30,741 nt of DNA from an uncultured Phocaeicola sp. (GTDB lineage Bacteria; Bacteroidota; Bacteroidia; Bacteroidales; Bacteroidaceae): positions 1 through 30,741 of the forward strand of contig CAPAOL010000041.1 in the NCBI GenBank assembly GCA_948579315.1. The letters run 5' to 3'. Positions 23,389-30,741 of the stretch are shown here, piece after piece. The position numbers and the translations under genes are program-made. The first letter of the stretch is position 1; every line of letters begins with the position of its first letter. The notes beneath the pieces are model-generated. The model saw only the letters and a program-made list of their open reading frames with translations, searched no databases and was not told the DNA's origin.

Positions 23389-23416
23389 TTAGTGGTTAGT
23401 AATCACTAACCACTAA
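23389..23416. terminator. Bidirectional terminator between barrel protein and sufE
   Basis: TAGTGGTTAGT (23390-23400) and ACTAACCACTA (23405-23415) are perfect 11-bp arms with a 4-base loop, between two genes converging from both sides; T residues precede it. Confidence 0.8.
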
Positions 23417-23419
23417 TCA

Positions 23420-23848
23420 CTAGTTCGCCATTTTTGCCTTGAAAGCCAGCGCATACATACGCATCTGTTTTACCATTGCCAGCAAGCCATTGCTGCGGGT
23501 GGGCGACAGATGTTCTTTCAAACCTATCTTCTCTATAAAGTATAAATCACTGCTTAATATTTCATCCGGAGTATGTCCGCTGACTACTTTGATAAGCAGG
23601 GCAATGATACCTTTTACAATCAAGGCGTCACTTTCCGCCTGGAACACCACTTTGCCGTCTTCCATATCGGCTTGCAGCCATACGCGGCTCTGGCAACCGT
23701 CTATCAGGTTTTGTTCTGTTTTATATTCGGGGGCGAGTGGTTCCTGCTCGTTACCCAAATCTATGAGCAATTGATACTTGTCCATCCAGTCATCAAAATC
23801 ACTGAACTCTTCTATCACTTCGTTCTGAAGTTCGTTTATTGTTTTCAT
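23420..23848 (-). CDS. sufE: SufE-family sulfur acceptor
   Basis: A 142-aa protein of typical SufE length. Cys52 in NLIDGCQSRVWL is the active-site cysteine that accepts sulfur from a SufS-type cysteine desulfurase and passes it to Fe-S cluster assembly. LSPTRSNGLLAMVKQM near the C-terminus is the family's other conserved segment. It follows the glutaminyl cyclase-like gene by 11 bp on the same strand. No sufS or sufBCD gene is adjacent, so its partners are encoded elsewhere. Confidence 0.92.
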   Translation of the reverse strand: MKTINELQNEVIEEFSDFDDWMDKYQLLIDLGNEQEPLAPEYKTEQNLIDGCQSRVWLQADMEDGKVVFQAESDALIVKGIIALLIKVVSGHTPDEILSSDLYFIEKIGLKEHLSPTRSNGLLAMVKQMRMYALAFKAKMAN

Positions 23849-23859
23849 TATTTTATCAT

Positions 23860-24864
23860 TTATTTCTCATTATAAATCACATCCATCACTGTTTGTCCTA
23901 CCGCTTTCAGCGTGTTACGGTCAATGTTTTCCATCGTATCGTTTACCGTATGCCAGAAAGAGCCGAAAGAACTTTGCGGATTGTCGGCATCATAGTTAAT
24001 GATGTCCACACACGGGATACGCGCCAACTTGTTGACATAGATATGGTCGTCCACCGTCTCACCGCCGTCTTCTTTTACAAAATATTTGCCATATCCCAGC
24101 TCATGTGCCTTTTTCCAGATTTTCTTCATTTCGGAACGGGCGGTGCGGGCCGAGTAACCTTCATAATAGAACGTGGCATCTTTTCCTCCTACCATATCCA
24201 GCAAGATTCCATAGCGTGCATTATAGTTCTGAACATGTGGGGTACGTGCCCAGTATTGTGATCCAAGACACCAAGTGTCTTGTTTGTACTTGCCGTCATA
24301 AAATTCGGGAATTCCATAATCCTCCGAATCGAAAAATACGATATCTATACCTAGGGCAGGTTGTTCCTTCTGTATCTGACGGGCGATTTCCAGCAGCACC
24401 CCCACACCGCTGGCACCATCATTCACTCCCAGTATAGGAGTATGGTGATTCTTCGGGTCGGGATCATTGTCGGCATACGGGCGGCTGTCCCAATGGGCGC
24501 AAAGCAGGATACGTTTTTTACTTTCGGGCTTGTAAGCACCGATAATGTTGCGTGATTTCAGTATCGTACCGTCGTATGCTATCAGATCGGCATATTGATT
24601 GTATACCTTGGCGCCGAATTTTTCCAATTGTCCTGCCAGATATTCCCCACATTCTTTGTGCGCCTGTGTGTTGGGAACACGGGGACCGAAGTCTGCTTGT
24701 ACCTGAATGTACTGGTAGGCGCTGTCTGCATCGAACTCGGGAGCCTTGATCACTTCTTTGTCTACGGTTTCTGTCCGGTCGTTTCTGCTTTTACTGTTTC
24801 CGCACGAAACGGCTGTCAATACAAGCAGCAAGAACGGGATTACTAAAACATTTCTTATCTTCAT
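23860..24864 (-). CDS. Type II glutaminyl-peptide cyclotransferase-like lipoprotein (M28 fold)
   Basis: A 334-aa lipoprotein (signal to LTAVSC, Cys21). The fold is M28, but motifs fit glutaminyl cyclases: AHWDSRPY (123-130), NDGASG with zinc ligand Asp149, SEDYG with Glu181 and Asp182, TWCLGSQYWA (197-206), VDDH (271-274), and FWHTVNDTMENIDRNTL with zinc ligand His305. Animal cyclases have the similar segments GSRHLA and WHTMDDNEENLD. Such enzymes turn N-terminal Gln of exported proteins into pyroglutamate, common after Bacteroidetes signal cleavage before Gln. It lies between the C26-M19 fusion and sufE and has a -7 box of its own. Confidence 0.85.
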   Translation of the reverse strand: MKIRNVLVIPFLLLVLTAVSCGNSKSRNDRTETVDKEVIKAPEFDADSAYQYIQVQADFGPRVPNTQAHKECGEYLAGQLEKFGAKVYNQYADLIAYDGTILKSRNIIGAYKPESKKRILLCAHWDSRPYADNDPDPKNHHTPILGVNDGASGVGVLLEIARQIQKEQPALGIDIVFFDSEDYGIPEFYDGKYKQDTWCLGSQYWARTPHVQNYNARYGILLDMVGGKDATFYYEGYSARTARSEMKKIWKKAHELGYGKYFVKEDGGETVDDHIYVNKLARIPCVDIINYDADNPQSSFGSFWHTVNDTMENIDRNTLKAVGQTVMDVIYNEK

Positions 24865-24922
24865 ACTTATTCTTCTGTTATTTATTTGTGCATTATCCTT
24901 TATATAGAAGGGGGCTGCGCCG

Positions 24923-24930
24923 CAAAGTTA
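24923..24930 (-). promoter_or_regulatory. -7 box before the glutaminyl cyclase-like gene
   Basis: CAAAGTTA reads TAACTTTG on the minus strand, about 58 bp before the ATG at 24864 and just after the stop of the fusion gene. It may allow expression independent of that gene. Confidence 0.45.
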
Positions 24931-24932
24931 CG

Positions 24933-26690
24933 TTATTTTCTTTGTACTTCTTCCATAACGCGCAGGAAGTTTCCACCCCAAATGAGGCGGATATTTTCTT
25001 CACTGTATCTTTCCAACAGCAGCCGGCGTGTAAAGTTTATCAATTCTGATGCTGAAGCGCAGCCTGTGATGCCGCCGTCACCGTCAAAATCGGTTCCTAT
25101 CCCTACATGTTCTATGCCCATGACATTTACCATGTGGTTCAGATGCTCGATGGCATCCTTGATGGTAGCTTCTCCGTTCTTGCGCAGGAATCCGCCATAC
25201 ATACATACCTGTGCCACCCCCCCCTTGGCTGCCAATGCTTTCAATTGGTCATCCGTCAGATTGCGCGGATGGTCGCAAAGGGCACGGGCCGAAGAATGAG
25301 AGGCTACGATCGGTTTGCCGCTGATTGCCAGTGCATCATAGAAACTTTTCTCTCCGGCATGAGAAACATCTACCATCATTCCCACACGGTTCATTTCTTT
25401 TATCACCTGTTCACCGAATGTGCTTACGCCCAGTCCTTCCTCATTATAACGGGCAGAGCCGCAGATATCATTATTTCCGTTGTGGCAAAGTGTCATGTAC
25501 ACCACGCCACGATGGCGGAAACGTTCTACATTCGTGATATCCTTGCCAATGGCATATCCGTTTTCAATGCCCAGCATGACAGCCTTTTTCCCTGCTTTTT
25601 TCAAACGGCACAGATCAGCGGGAGTATATGCTATATCTACGGCTGTACAGTTCTTGGCAACCATCTCCTCTATTTCGTTCAGGATGCGGTCTGCTTTGGC
25701 AGTAGCGGCCGATAAGGCTTCATCGGTACGTTCCAATTGCTTCAGGTAAGCCACCATGATGGTCGCGTCCAGATGTCCTTCCGTCATCTTATGCAGGTCT
25801 ACCAGGATTTTCTTGTCACGGGTGGCGAAGTTTATTCCTTGATCGAAGAACATGGGAGTGTCGCAATGTGAATCCAGCGTTATCATGCGGCTGTGAAGTT
25901 TTTTGGCTTCTCTGAAAGAAGTGGATTCCTGTATAAGCCAGTGGAATACCGGCATCATACAGGTATTGTTTTCCAGAATGAAACATTCCGGATGCCATTG
26001 TACTCCCATCATGGACTTGCATTCGGTAGATTCCATCGCTTCAATGACTCCGTCGGATGAGCGGGCAGTTACCCTGAAACCCGGCGCAACCTCCTTTACC
26101 GCCTGATGGTGAAACGAATTGACCGGCAATATTTCTGTTTCAAACAATTTATAGAGTAAGGAATCTTTCTCTATCCGGACCGTATGCGAGGCATATCCCC
26201 GTCCCAAATCCTGATCGTGTTTGATCCGTTCCCCTTCCATCTGTACGTGGATATCCTGATACAGGCTGCCTCCAAAAGCGGCGTTCATCACCTGTATGCC
26301 GCGGCATATTCCCAGAATCGGTATCTGCCGGTCGGCGGCCAGTTTGGCAAGCAATAACTCCTGACGATCCCTCCGGGGATTTATACTGTGTAATTCCTTT
26401 ATCGGTTCTTCTCCAAGGAACAAGGGATTGATATCCGCACCGCCGGTCAGTAGCAAGCCATCCAATGCATTCAGTGAGTTTATCAAACTGTTAGTTTCGT
26501 CAACAGGAGGAATAATGAAAGGAATACCTCCTGCTTTCAGAATGGAAGTGAAATATCCTTCCAGCAAAGTACATGCGCCTTCCTGGAAGTTTCCGGTAAG
26601 CCCTATGACTGGAGCATCTTTGTGGCAGGGAAAGGTGCGGTGTATGGCATCGTACTCGGCTGAAATGTCAAATGTTTGAAACGTTTTCAT
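24933..26690 (-). CDS. Fusion of class I glutamine amidotransferase (C26) and membrane dipeptidase (M19)
   Basis: 585 aa. Residues about 25-250 are a gamma-glutamyl hydrolase of the PuuD type: LTGGADINPL, nucleophile Cys129 in GICRGIQ, and His233/Glu235 in QWHPE. Residues about 265-585 are a renal dipeptidase-like metalloenzyme: HCD (275-277), GIENGYAIG (Glu376), DVSHAG (His444), ASHSSARAL (His465) and GTDFDGDGG (Asp534). The protein could release gamma-linked glutamate from a substrate and then cleave a dipeptide. No signal peptide is seen, so it is probably cytoplasmic. It is the first gene of the leftward cluster. Confidence 0.9.
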   Translation of the reverse strand: MKTFQTFDISAEYDAIHRTFPCHKDAPVIGLTGNFQEGACTLLEGYFTSILKAGGIPFIIPPVDETNSLINSLNALDGLLLTGGADINPLFLGEEPIKELHSINPRRDRQELLLAKLAADRQIPILGICRGIQVMNAAFGGSLYQDIHVQMEGERIKHDQDLGRGYASHTVRIEKDSLLYKLFETEILPVNSFHHQAVKEVAPGFRVTARSSDGVIEAMESTECKSMMGVQWHPECFILENNTCMMPVFHWLIQESTSFREAKKLHSRMITLDSHCDTPMFFDQGINFATRDKKILVDLHKMTEGHLDATIMVAYLKQLERTDEALSAATAKADRILNEIEEMVAKNCTAVDIAYTPADLCRLKKAGKKAVMLGIENGYAIGKDITNVERFRHRGVVYMTLCHNGNNDICGSARYNEEGLGVSTFGEQVIKEMNRVGMMVDVSHAGEKSFYDALAISGKPIVASHSSARALCDHPRNLTDDQLKALAAKGGVAQVCMYGGFLRKNGEATIKDAIEHLNHMVNVMGIEHVGIGTDFDGDGGITGCASASELINFTRRLLLERYSEENIRLIWGGNFLRVMEEVQRK

Positions 26691-26716
26691 AAGTTAAATT
26701 ATTCGTAGAAACTAAG

Positions 26717-26724
26717 CAAAGATA
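26717..26724 (-). promoter_or_regulatory. -7 box of the fusion gene in the divergent interval
   Basis: CAAAGATA reads TATCTTTG on the minus strand, 26 bp before the ATG at 26690. The 76-bp interval to the ptb start also contains CATATTTG on the + strand (about 26748-26755), a near match that may serve ptb. Confidence 0.5.
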
Positions 26725-26766
26725 GGGATAAATTCAGATTTATTTTTCATATTTGCTAAAAATCTA

Positions 26767-27681
26767 ATGACCATGGAACCTATACAAGACTTCGCCGGCC
26801 TGATATGCCGTTTGCGTTCGTTGAAGGAGCGGAAACGTGTGGTGGTTGTTTGCCCCAATGACCCTCATACCGAATACGTTATAACCCGCAGTTTGCACGA
26901 AGGCTTTGCCGATTTCTTATTGGTGGCGGATACGCCCCATTTGCTGAACTCGGAATATATCCGCCTTCAATATCCGGATCATGTGAAAGTATACGAGGCG
27001 ACAAGTCCCGATAAAGCAGCCCAGGAAGCTGTTTCGCTGATACGTGAGGGACATGCGGACGTGTTGATGAAAGGGATTATCAATACGGATAATTTATTGC
27101 GGGCCGTGCTTAATAAGGGACATGGTATCCTGCCGAAAGGGAATGTGCTGAGCCATATCACGGTGGCACAGATCCCGATGTACAAGAAATTGCTGTTCTT
27201 CTCGGATGCGGCGGTCATTCCCCGTCCTACCTTGGAACAATTCGAGGCGATGCTGCGGTATGATCTGGAGGTATGCCGCCGCATGGGAATAGAAGCTCCC
27301 CGTGTGGCCTTGATTCATTGTACGGAAAAAGTAAACGAGAAATTCCCTCATACACTGGATTATGTGACTTTAAAGGAACGTGCCGCCGCCGGTGCTTACG
27401 GAAACATGTACTTGGACGGGCCCATGGATGTGAAGACGGCATGTGATGCGCATAGCGGTGAGGTGAAAGGAATCAGCTCGCCGGTGGTGGGACATGCGGA
27501 TTTGTTGATCTTTCCCAATATCGAGTCGGGAAATACATTCTATAAAACGGTGTCGTTGTTTGGTGACGCCAACATGGCAGGCATGTTGCGAGGTACTACT
27601 TCTCCTGTAGTGGTTCCTTCGCGTGCCGATTCCGGTAATTCGAAATATTATAGTCTGGCATTGGCCTGCGTGGCCGGATAA
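26767..27681 (+). CDS. ptb: Phosphate butyryltransferase
   Basis: A 304-aa protein of the phosphate acetyl/butyryltransferase family: VVVVCPNDPHTEYVITRSL, LMKGIINTDNLLRAVLNKG, PVVGHADLLIFPNIESGN and a closing SGNSKYYSLALA are the family's signature stretches. It exchanges CoA for phosphate on butyryl-CoA or branched-chain acyl-CoA. Butyrate kinase follows 12 bp later, so together they make acid and ATP. ATG 26773, two codons downstream, is an alternative start. In Bacteroides the pair may serve isobutyrate or isovalerate formation rather than butyrate, which is inference. Confidence 0.93.
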   Translation: MTMEPIQDFAGLICRLRSLKERKRVVVVCPNDPHTEYVITRSLHEGFADFLLVADTPHLLNSEYIRLQYPDHVKVYEATSPDKAAQEAVSLIREGHADVLMKGIINTDNLLRAVLNKGHGILPKGNVLSHITVAQIPMYKKLLFFSDAAVIPRPTLEQFEAMLRYDLEVCRRMGIEAPRVALIHCTEKVNEKFPHTLDYVTLKERAAAGAYGNMYLDGPMDVKTACDAHSGEVKGISSPVVGHADLLIFPNIESGNTFYKTVSLFGDANMAGMLRGTTSPVVVPSRADSGNSKYYSLALACVAG

Positions 27682-27693
27682 AACCTTTAAATT

Positions 27694-28758
27694 ATGAAGA
27701 TATTTGTGATTAATCCGGGCTCTACTTCTACCAAAATAGCCCTTTTCATCGATGAAAAGCCGGTGTGGGCGGCAGGGGCCCATCATACTGCGGATGACTT
27801 GTCGGAGTTTCACCACGTCAACGAACAGTATGCGTACCGTAAGGACTTTGTATTGCGATTGCTTGCCGAGGCGGATATTCCGTTGGATTTTGATGCCGTC
27901 ATTGCCCGTGGCGGTCTGCTGAAGCCTACGCCCGGCGGGGTGTATGCCATTAACGAACAGATGAAACACGATTTGCTCAACGCCCGGATGGAGCACGCCT
28001 GTAATTTGGGCGCGCTGATTGCCGATGAAATAGCCCGGGAATGCCATTGTCCCGCCTACATTGCCGATCCCGAAGTGGTAGACGAGCTGCAACCGGCCGC
28101 CCGCCTGACGGGAATACCGGAGATAGAGCGCATTTCCATCTTCCATGCCTTGAACAGTAAGGCGGTATCGCGTAAATATGCCGCTTCCATCGGGAAACAT
28201 TATGAAGAGTTGAATCTGATTGTGGTGCATCTGGGGGGTGGCATATCGGTGGGTGCCCATTGCAAAGGACGGGTGATTGATGTTAACAATGCCTTGAACG
28301 GTGAGGGGCCGTTTTCTCCCGAACGTGCGGGAACCATTCCTGCCGACCAGTTGGCGGAATTGTGCTTCAGCGGTAAGTATACGTTAAAGCAGATCAAGAA
28401 GATGCTGAATGGCAAAGGGGGGCTGACTGCCCATCTGGGTATGAATGATGTGGTGACTATTGCCCGGAAAGCTTCCGAAGGCGAGGAGCCTTATAAAGGG
28501 GTATTGGATGCGATGCTCTATACGGTGGCGAAACAGGCAGGGGCCATGTATGTCACGCTCCGTGGGCAGGTGGATGCCATTATTCTGACGGGAGGCATTG
28601 CCCATAGTGATTACTGTGTAGGGATTCTCAAGGAACAGATTGATTATCTGGCGCCGGTTGTGCTGATGCCCGGTGAAGACGAGATGGGCTCGCTGGCTTA
28701 TAATGCGTTGGGAGCCTTGAAAGGTGAGCTGCCTTTGCAGGTTTACCGGCCGGAATAA
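27694..28758 (+). CDS. buk: Butyrate kinase
   Basis: A 354-aa protein of the ASKHA acetate/butyrate kinase superfamily: phosphate 1 motif VINPGSTSTKIALF (4-17), phosphate 2 IVVHLGGGISVGAH, and the adenosine motif IILTGGIAHSDYC near 290-302. It transfers the phosphate of butyryl-phosphate to ADP. It is the second gene of the ptb-buk operon and ends before a strong palindromic terminator shared with the convergent VapE-type gene. Confidence 0.95.
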   Translation: MKIFVINPGSTSTKIALFIDEKPVWAAGAHHTADDLSEFHHVNEQYAYRKDFVLRLLAEADIPLDFDAVIARGGLLKPTPGGVYAINEQMKHDLLNARMEHACNLGALIADEIARECHCPAYIADPEVVDELQPAARLTGIPEIERISIFHALNSKAVSRKYAASIGKHYEELNLIVVHLGGGISVGAHCKGRVIDVNNALNGEGPFSPERAGTIPADQLAELCFSGKYTLKQIKKMLNGKGGLTAHLGMNDVVTIARKASEGEEPYKGVLDAMLYTVAKQAGAMYVTLRGQVDAIILTGGIAHSDYCVGILKEQIDYLAPVVLMPGEDEMGSLAYNALGALKGELPLQVYRPE

Positions 28759-28838
28759 GAAGATGGTGGTACATCGGAATTAAAATAAGCGATAAAATTG
28801 TTCAAATCCTTCATGGAAGGGTAATGTGTTGATATACA

Positions 28839-28885
28839 GAAGGCTATTATGAAGGAATCATTATAAATTCCTTCATAATAGCTTC
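28839..28885. terminator. Long bidirectional terminator between buk and the VapE-type gene
   Basis: GCTATTATGAAGGAAT (28843-28858) and ATTCCTTCATAATAGC (28867-28882) are perfect 16-bp inverted arms with an 8-base loop; GAAG/CTTC extends them with one bulged base. Confidence 0.8.
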
Positions 28886-28895
28886 AGGGATGTTT

Positions 28896-30146
28896 TTACC
28901 CGGCCAGTGCTACCAGTTTATACATATTTCCTGTTGTGGTATGCATCCGTTCCGCTCCCAGGGAATTCATGATTCTTCCCATTTTGTTTATCGTGATGCC
29001 GCGCATGGCTGCCGGATATCGTTTCAGCAGGATATTGAACAAGCATACTGCCGAGTAAAGTTTGAAGTCTTCCCCTTTATCCGGCAGTCTGAAACAATGG
29101 AGAATCATTTCCGCTTCGGTAGGCAAGGCATAATAGGCCTGGTTGCGCAGTTTCAGCTCGGATTCCTCCGCCGCCGAGAACCAGTAACGCTTTCCCTCGT
29201 CCAGTTCTGCTTTCAGCTGGGCGAAAAGCTGTTTGTGCTCCAGTGGCGAGCAGTCTATCTTCTCCTTTACCTCGGCAAAGAAATAACGGCGGCTTCCGCT
29301 GGGGTCGGTGAGCAGCGCTTTCCGGTTACTGGTGCCGATGAACGAGGCCATCCGGGGCAGATGGCTGTAGGACGAGCGGTGCGACTTGCGGAAATCCAGT
29401 TTTTTCATCTGCATCAGATTTTTCAGCAATGGCAGTTTCTGTGGTGAAAGACGGTCGTACTCATCCAGATTAATCAGTCCGAAGAAAGCCAGCTTCTGCT
29501 CGCATCCTGCCTGTCCGGTCAGTTCGAAGCTGTCCGTATAGTAGTCTTTCAACGAATCGGGCATCAGCAATTCGCAGAAAGTGGATTTGCATCTCCCTTG
29601 CTCGCTGCTCACCAGCATGGGGGCCACAGCGTTGGCGCACCGGGCCATGCGTCCGCTCCACTGGGCAGTTACGCCCAGCATCCAGCGGTGGAAACTGTTC
29701 ACCCAGAAATCTTTCGTAGATATGCGTTGTGCCAGCGGAGTCACGCGGTCCTTGCCGTCCCATTCGGGAAGGGTGTTCATATAGGAAAGTAACGGATGAT
29801 AGTCCGGCATCTGCTCCGAGTTCACGAACCGGCTTACATCCTTGTCCCAGCAGTTGATGTGACGTGCACGTGCTTCCAGGCACAGGCTGTTCAGGGTGCG
29901 CTGGCTTATTACCTTATATATAGGTGTGTCAGCGTCTTTTTTGCAACATTCCGTTTGTTCCGTCAGTAGGTTGAAGCGGAAGTGGTAGCAGCTCAGCAAA
30001 TATTGTTCCAGTTTTTGCTGTACTTGTTCCGTTTCCGGTTTCTTCTGCATTGATAATGAGGTAGATGAACTCTTCACTGTCGGACTTATCACTACATTCG
30101 AGGAAGCAAGCTTCTTCATTACTTTGTTCAATAACTTTTTATCCAT
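28896..30146 (-). CDS. VapE-family P-loop protein, short form, 416 aa
   Basis: The central part is a VapE/virulence-associated E-type ATPase: Walker A SEQGRCKST (181-189), Walker B FFGLINLDEYD (221-231), sensor IGTSN (270-274) and SRRYFF (285-290). The first 110 residues show no primase catalytic domain, unlike longer relatives; the C-terminus resembles DUF3874. These proteins come from phage and mobile-element replication, but close relatives occur as single chromosomal genes in Bacteroides. A -7 box TATCTTTG lies at 30175-30182 on the same strand. The native role is unknown. Confidence 0.85.
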   Translation of the reverse strand: MDKKLLNKVMKKLASSNVVISPTVKSSSTSLSMQKKPETEQVQQKLEQYLLSCYHFRFNLLTEQTECCKKDADTPIYKVISQRTLNSLCLEARARHINCWDKDVSRFVNSEQMPDYHPLLSYMNTLPEWDGKDRVTPLAQRISTKDFWVNSFHRWMLGVTAQWSGRMARCANAVAPMLVSSEQGRCKSTFCELLMPDSLKDYYTDSFELTGQAGCEQKLAFFGLINLDEYDRLSPQKLPLLKNLMQMKKLDFRKSHRSSYSHLPRMASFIGTSNRKALLTDPSGSRRYFFAEVKEKIDCSPLEHKQLFAQLKAELDEGKRYWFSAAEESELKLRNQAYYALPTEAEMILHCFRLPDKGEDFKLYSAVCLFNILLKRYPAAMRGITINKMGRIMNSLGAERMHTTTGNMYKLVALAG

Positions 30147-30174
30147 TATTTGTTGTTTTAGGTTTCCGTTGGAA

Positions 30175-30206
30175 CAAAGATACTGTGTAAAATAGCGTTT
30201 TGCAAG
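30175..30206 (-). promoter_or_regulatory. Promoter of the VapE-type gene
   Basis: CAAAGATA (30175-30182) reads TATCTTTG on the minus strand; CTTG at 30203-30206 is a near -33 box with a 20-bp spacer. The ATG is 29 bp beyond. Confidence 0.6.
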
Positions 30207-30309
30207 TGTTTTTCGTGGGGTTTTAGAGAAAAGTGACTAAGCGTAAACATCTTGAATAACAAGCTGTTTCGTTCGGTTGATTACACGATATCTTCCTTTT
30301 GATTCAGTT

Positions 30310-30393
30310 GTTTCACCTAAGTGATGAAGTTTGAGCACTCTAGTGATGAAAGTTCATCACTAGGGTGATATAATATCATCACTTAAGTGAAAC
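30310..30393. repeat. Nested palindromes with four TCATCACT half sites
   Basis: Outer arms GTTTCACCTAAGTGATGA (30310-30327) and TCATCACTTAAGTGAAAC (30376-30393) match at 17 of 18 positions. Inner arms (30336-30350 and 30353-30367) match at 14 of 15 around a two-base gap, including TAGTGATGAA/TTCATCACTA. Imperfect pairing extends outward, TATCTTCC against GGGAAGATA. It lies upstream of the VapE-type gene. Confidence 0.65.
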
Positions 30394-30540
30394 AATTTAC
30401 TTGAAGGGAAGATACAACGACTTCGACCGGATGATACACCTTATTCGTCCGGTTGTTGTCATTTGATGAAATGTGAGTGTTTTGCCAGACAGTCATCACC
30501 TTGGGATGCGTTTTTGGAGATGGAACGGGGCTGAAGGAAT

Positions 30541-30569
30541 ATGTAAGCGTCTCCGCGCTTCTATATTGT
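30541..30569 (+). repeat. 29-bp direct repeat, copy 1
   Basis: It starts ATGTAAGCGTCTCCGCG and matches 30686-30714 at 27 of 29 positions. AAGCG and CGCTT can form a small hairpin, followed by a T-rich tract. Confidence 0.6.
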
Positions 30570-30685
30570 CTCTCTTTTTTTTGTTCTTATATCTTGGGTA
30601 TAAAAACGAATCATTATGGATTTGGCAGAAAATAGATTTAGAAAAACCTGAGAACGTTTCCTTGAAGTATTAAAAGTAGACTGTC

Positions 30686-30714
30686 ATGTAAGCGTCTCCG
30701 CGATTCTATATAGT
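30686..30714 (+). repeat. 29-bp direct repeat, copy 2
   Basis: Second copy, 145 bp from the first. A further imperfect pair, AGTATTAAAAGTA and AGTATATTAAAAGTA, flanks it at about 30667 and 30713. The window ends soon after, so more copies may follow. Confidence 0.6.
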
Positions 30715-30741
30715 ATATTAAAAGTAAAAAGTCTAATGATC

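Noticed and set aside
30541..30714. CRISPR array
   Set aside because: Only two copies, 145 bp apart, with no regular spacers and no cas genes.

Overview
The window looks like chromosome from a gut Bacteroidales species (Bacteroides/Phocaeicola type). The signs are promoters of the TTTG-N19-21-TAnnTTTG kind, many lipoprotein signals, a GH105 polysaccharide-degrading enzyme, outer-membrane proteins, and ptb-buk, SufE and VapE-type genes with Bacteroidales-like sequence. The species call is inference.

Region 1 (1 to about 12,270) is AT-rich accessory DNA, read here as one integrated element. It opens with a Bacteroidetes-type tyrosine recombinase. It ends at a damaged tRNA-Met(CAU) whose 3' half is intact, whose D-arm is broken by a strong 27-nt hairpin, and whose 5' half does not pair with the 3' half. 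A nearly identical 24-bp sequence built from two GTTTACCG units lies just inside each end (97-120 and 12101-12124). Between the ends all genes are on the + strand: two unknown proteins, a superfamily-2 helicase with an altered motif I, a 54-aa protein overlapping a winged-helix protein, a DUF3871-like protein, several small proteins including a 41-aa membrane peptide, a three-gene cargo operon with two lipoproteins behind a long structured leader, and an ORF6N-domain protein. I see no relaxase, conjugation genes, phage capsid or known defence system, so the element's mode of spread is unclear. A 52-bp sequence with inverted ends occurs twice (5077-5128 and 8806-8857).

Region 2 (12.3-15.9 kb) holds a truncated AbiEii-type nucleotidyltransferase remnant, a secreted GH105 unsaturated glycuronyl hydrolase with a textbook promoter, and a lipoprotein/beta-barrel pair on the opposite strand.

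Region 3 (15.9-19.0 kb) is a tightly packed + strand gene run: DUF6132-like membrane protein, thioredoxin lipoprotein, MarR regulator, VanX-like D,D-dipeptidase and a SAM methyltransferase with a THUMP-like end. Its promoter is bracketed by two copies of the palindrome TTTCCT-N-AGGAAA, which suggests autoregulation by the MarR protein.

Region 4 (19.0-23.4 kb) is a sensor kinase/response regulator pair divergent from a large outer-membrane beta-barrel protein. Region 5 (23.4-26.7 kb) is a leftward cluster: a C26-M19 fusion peptidase, a type II glutaminyl cyclase-like lipoprotein (easily mislabelled as an M28 peptidase) and SufE. Divergent from it are phosphate butyryltransferase and butyrate kinase (26.8-28.8 kb). 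The window closes with a VapE-type P-loop protein and about 600 bp of non-coding DNA with nested palindromes and a 29-bp direct repeat.
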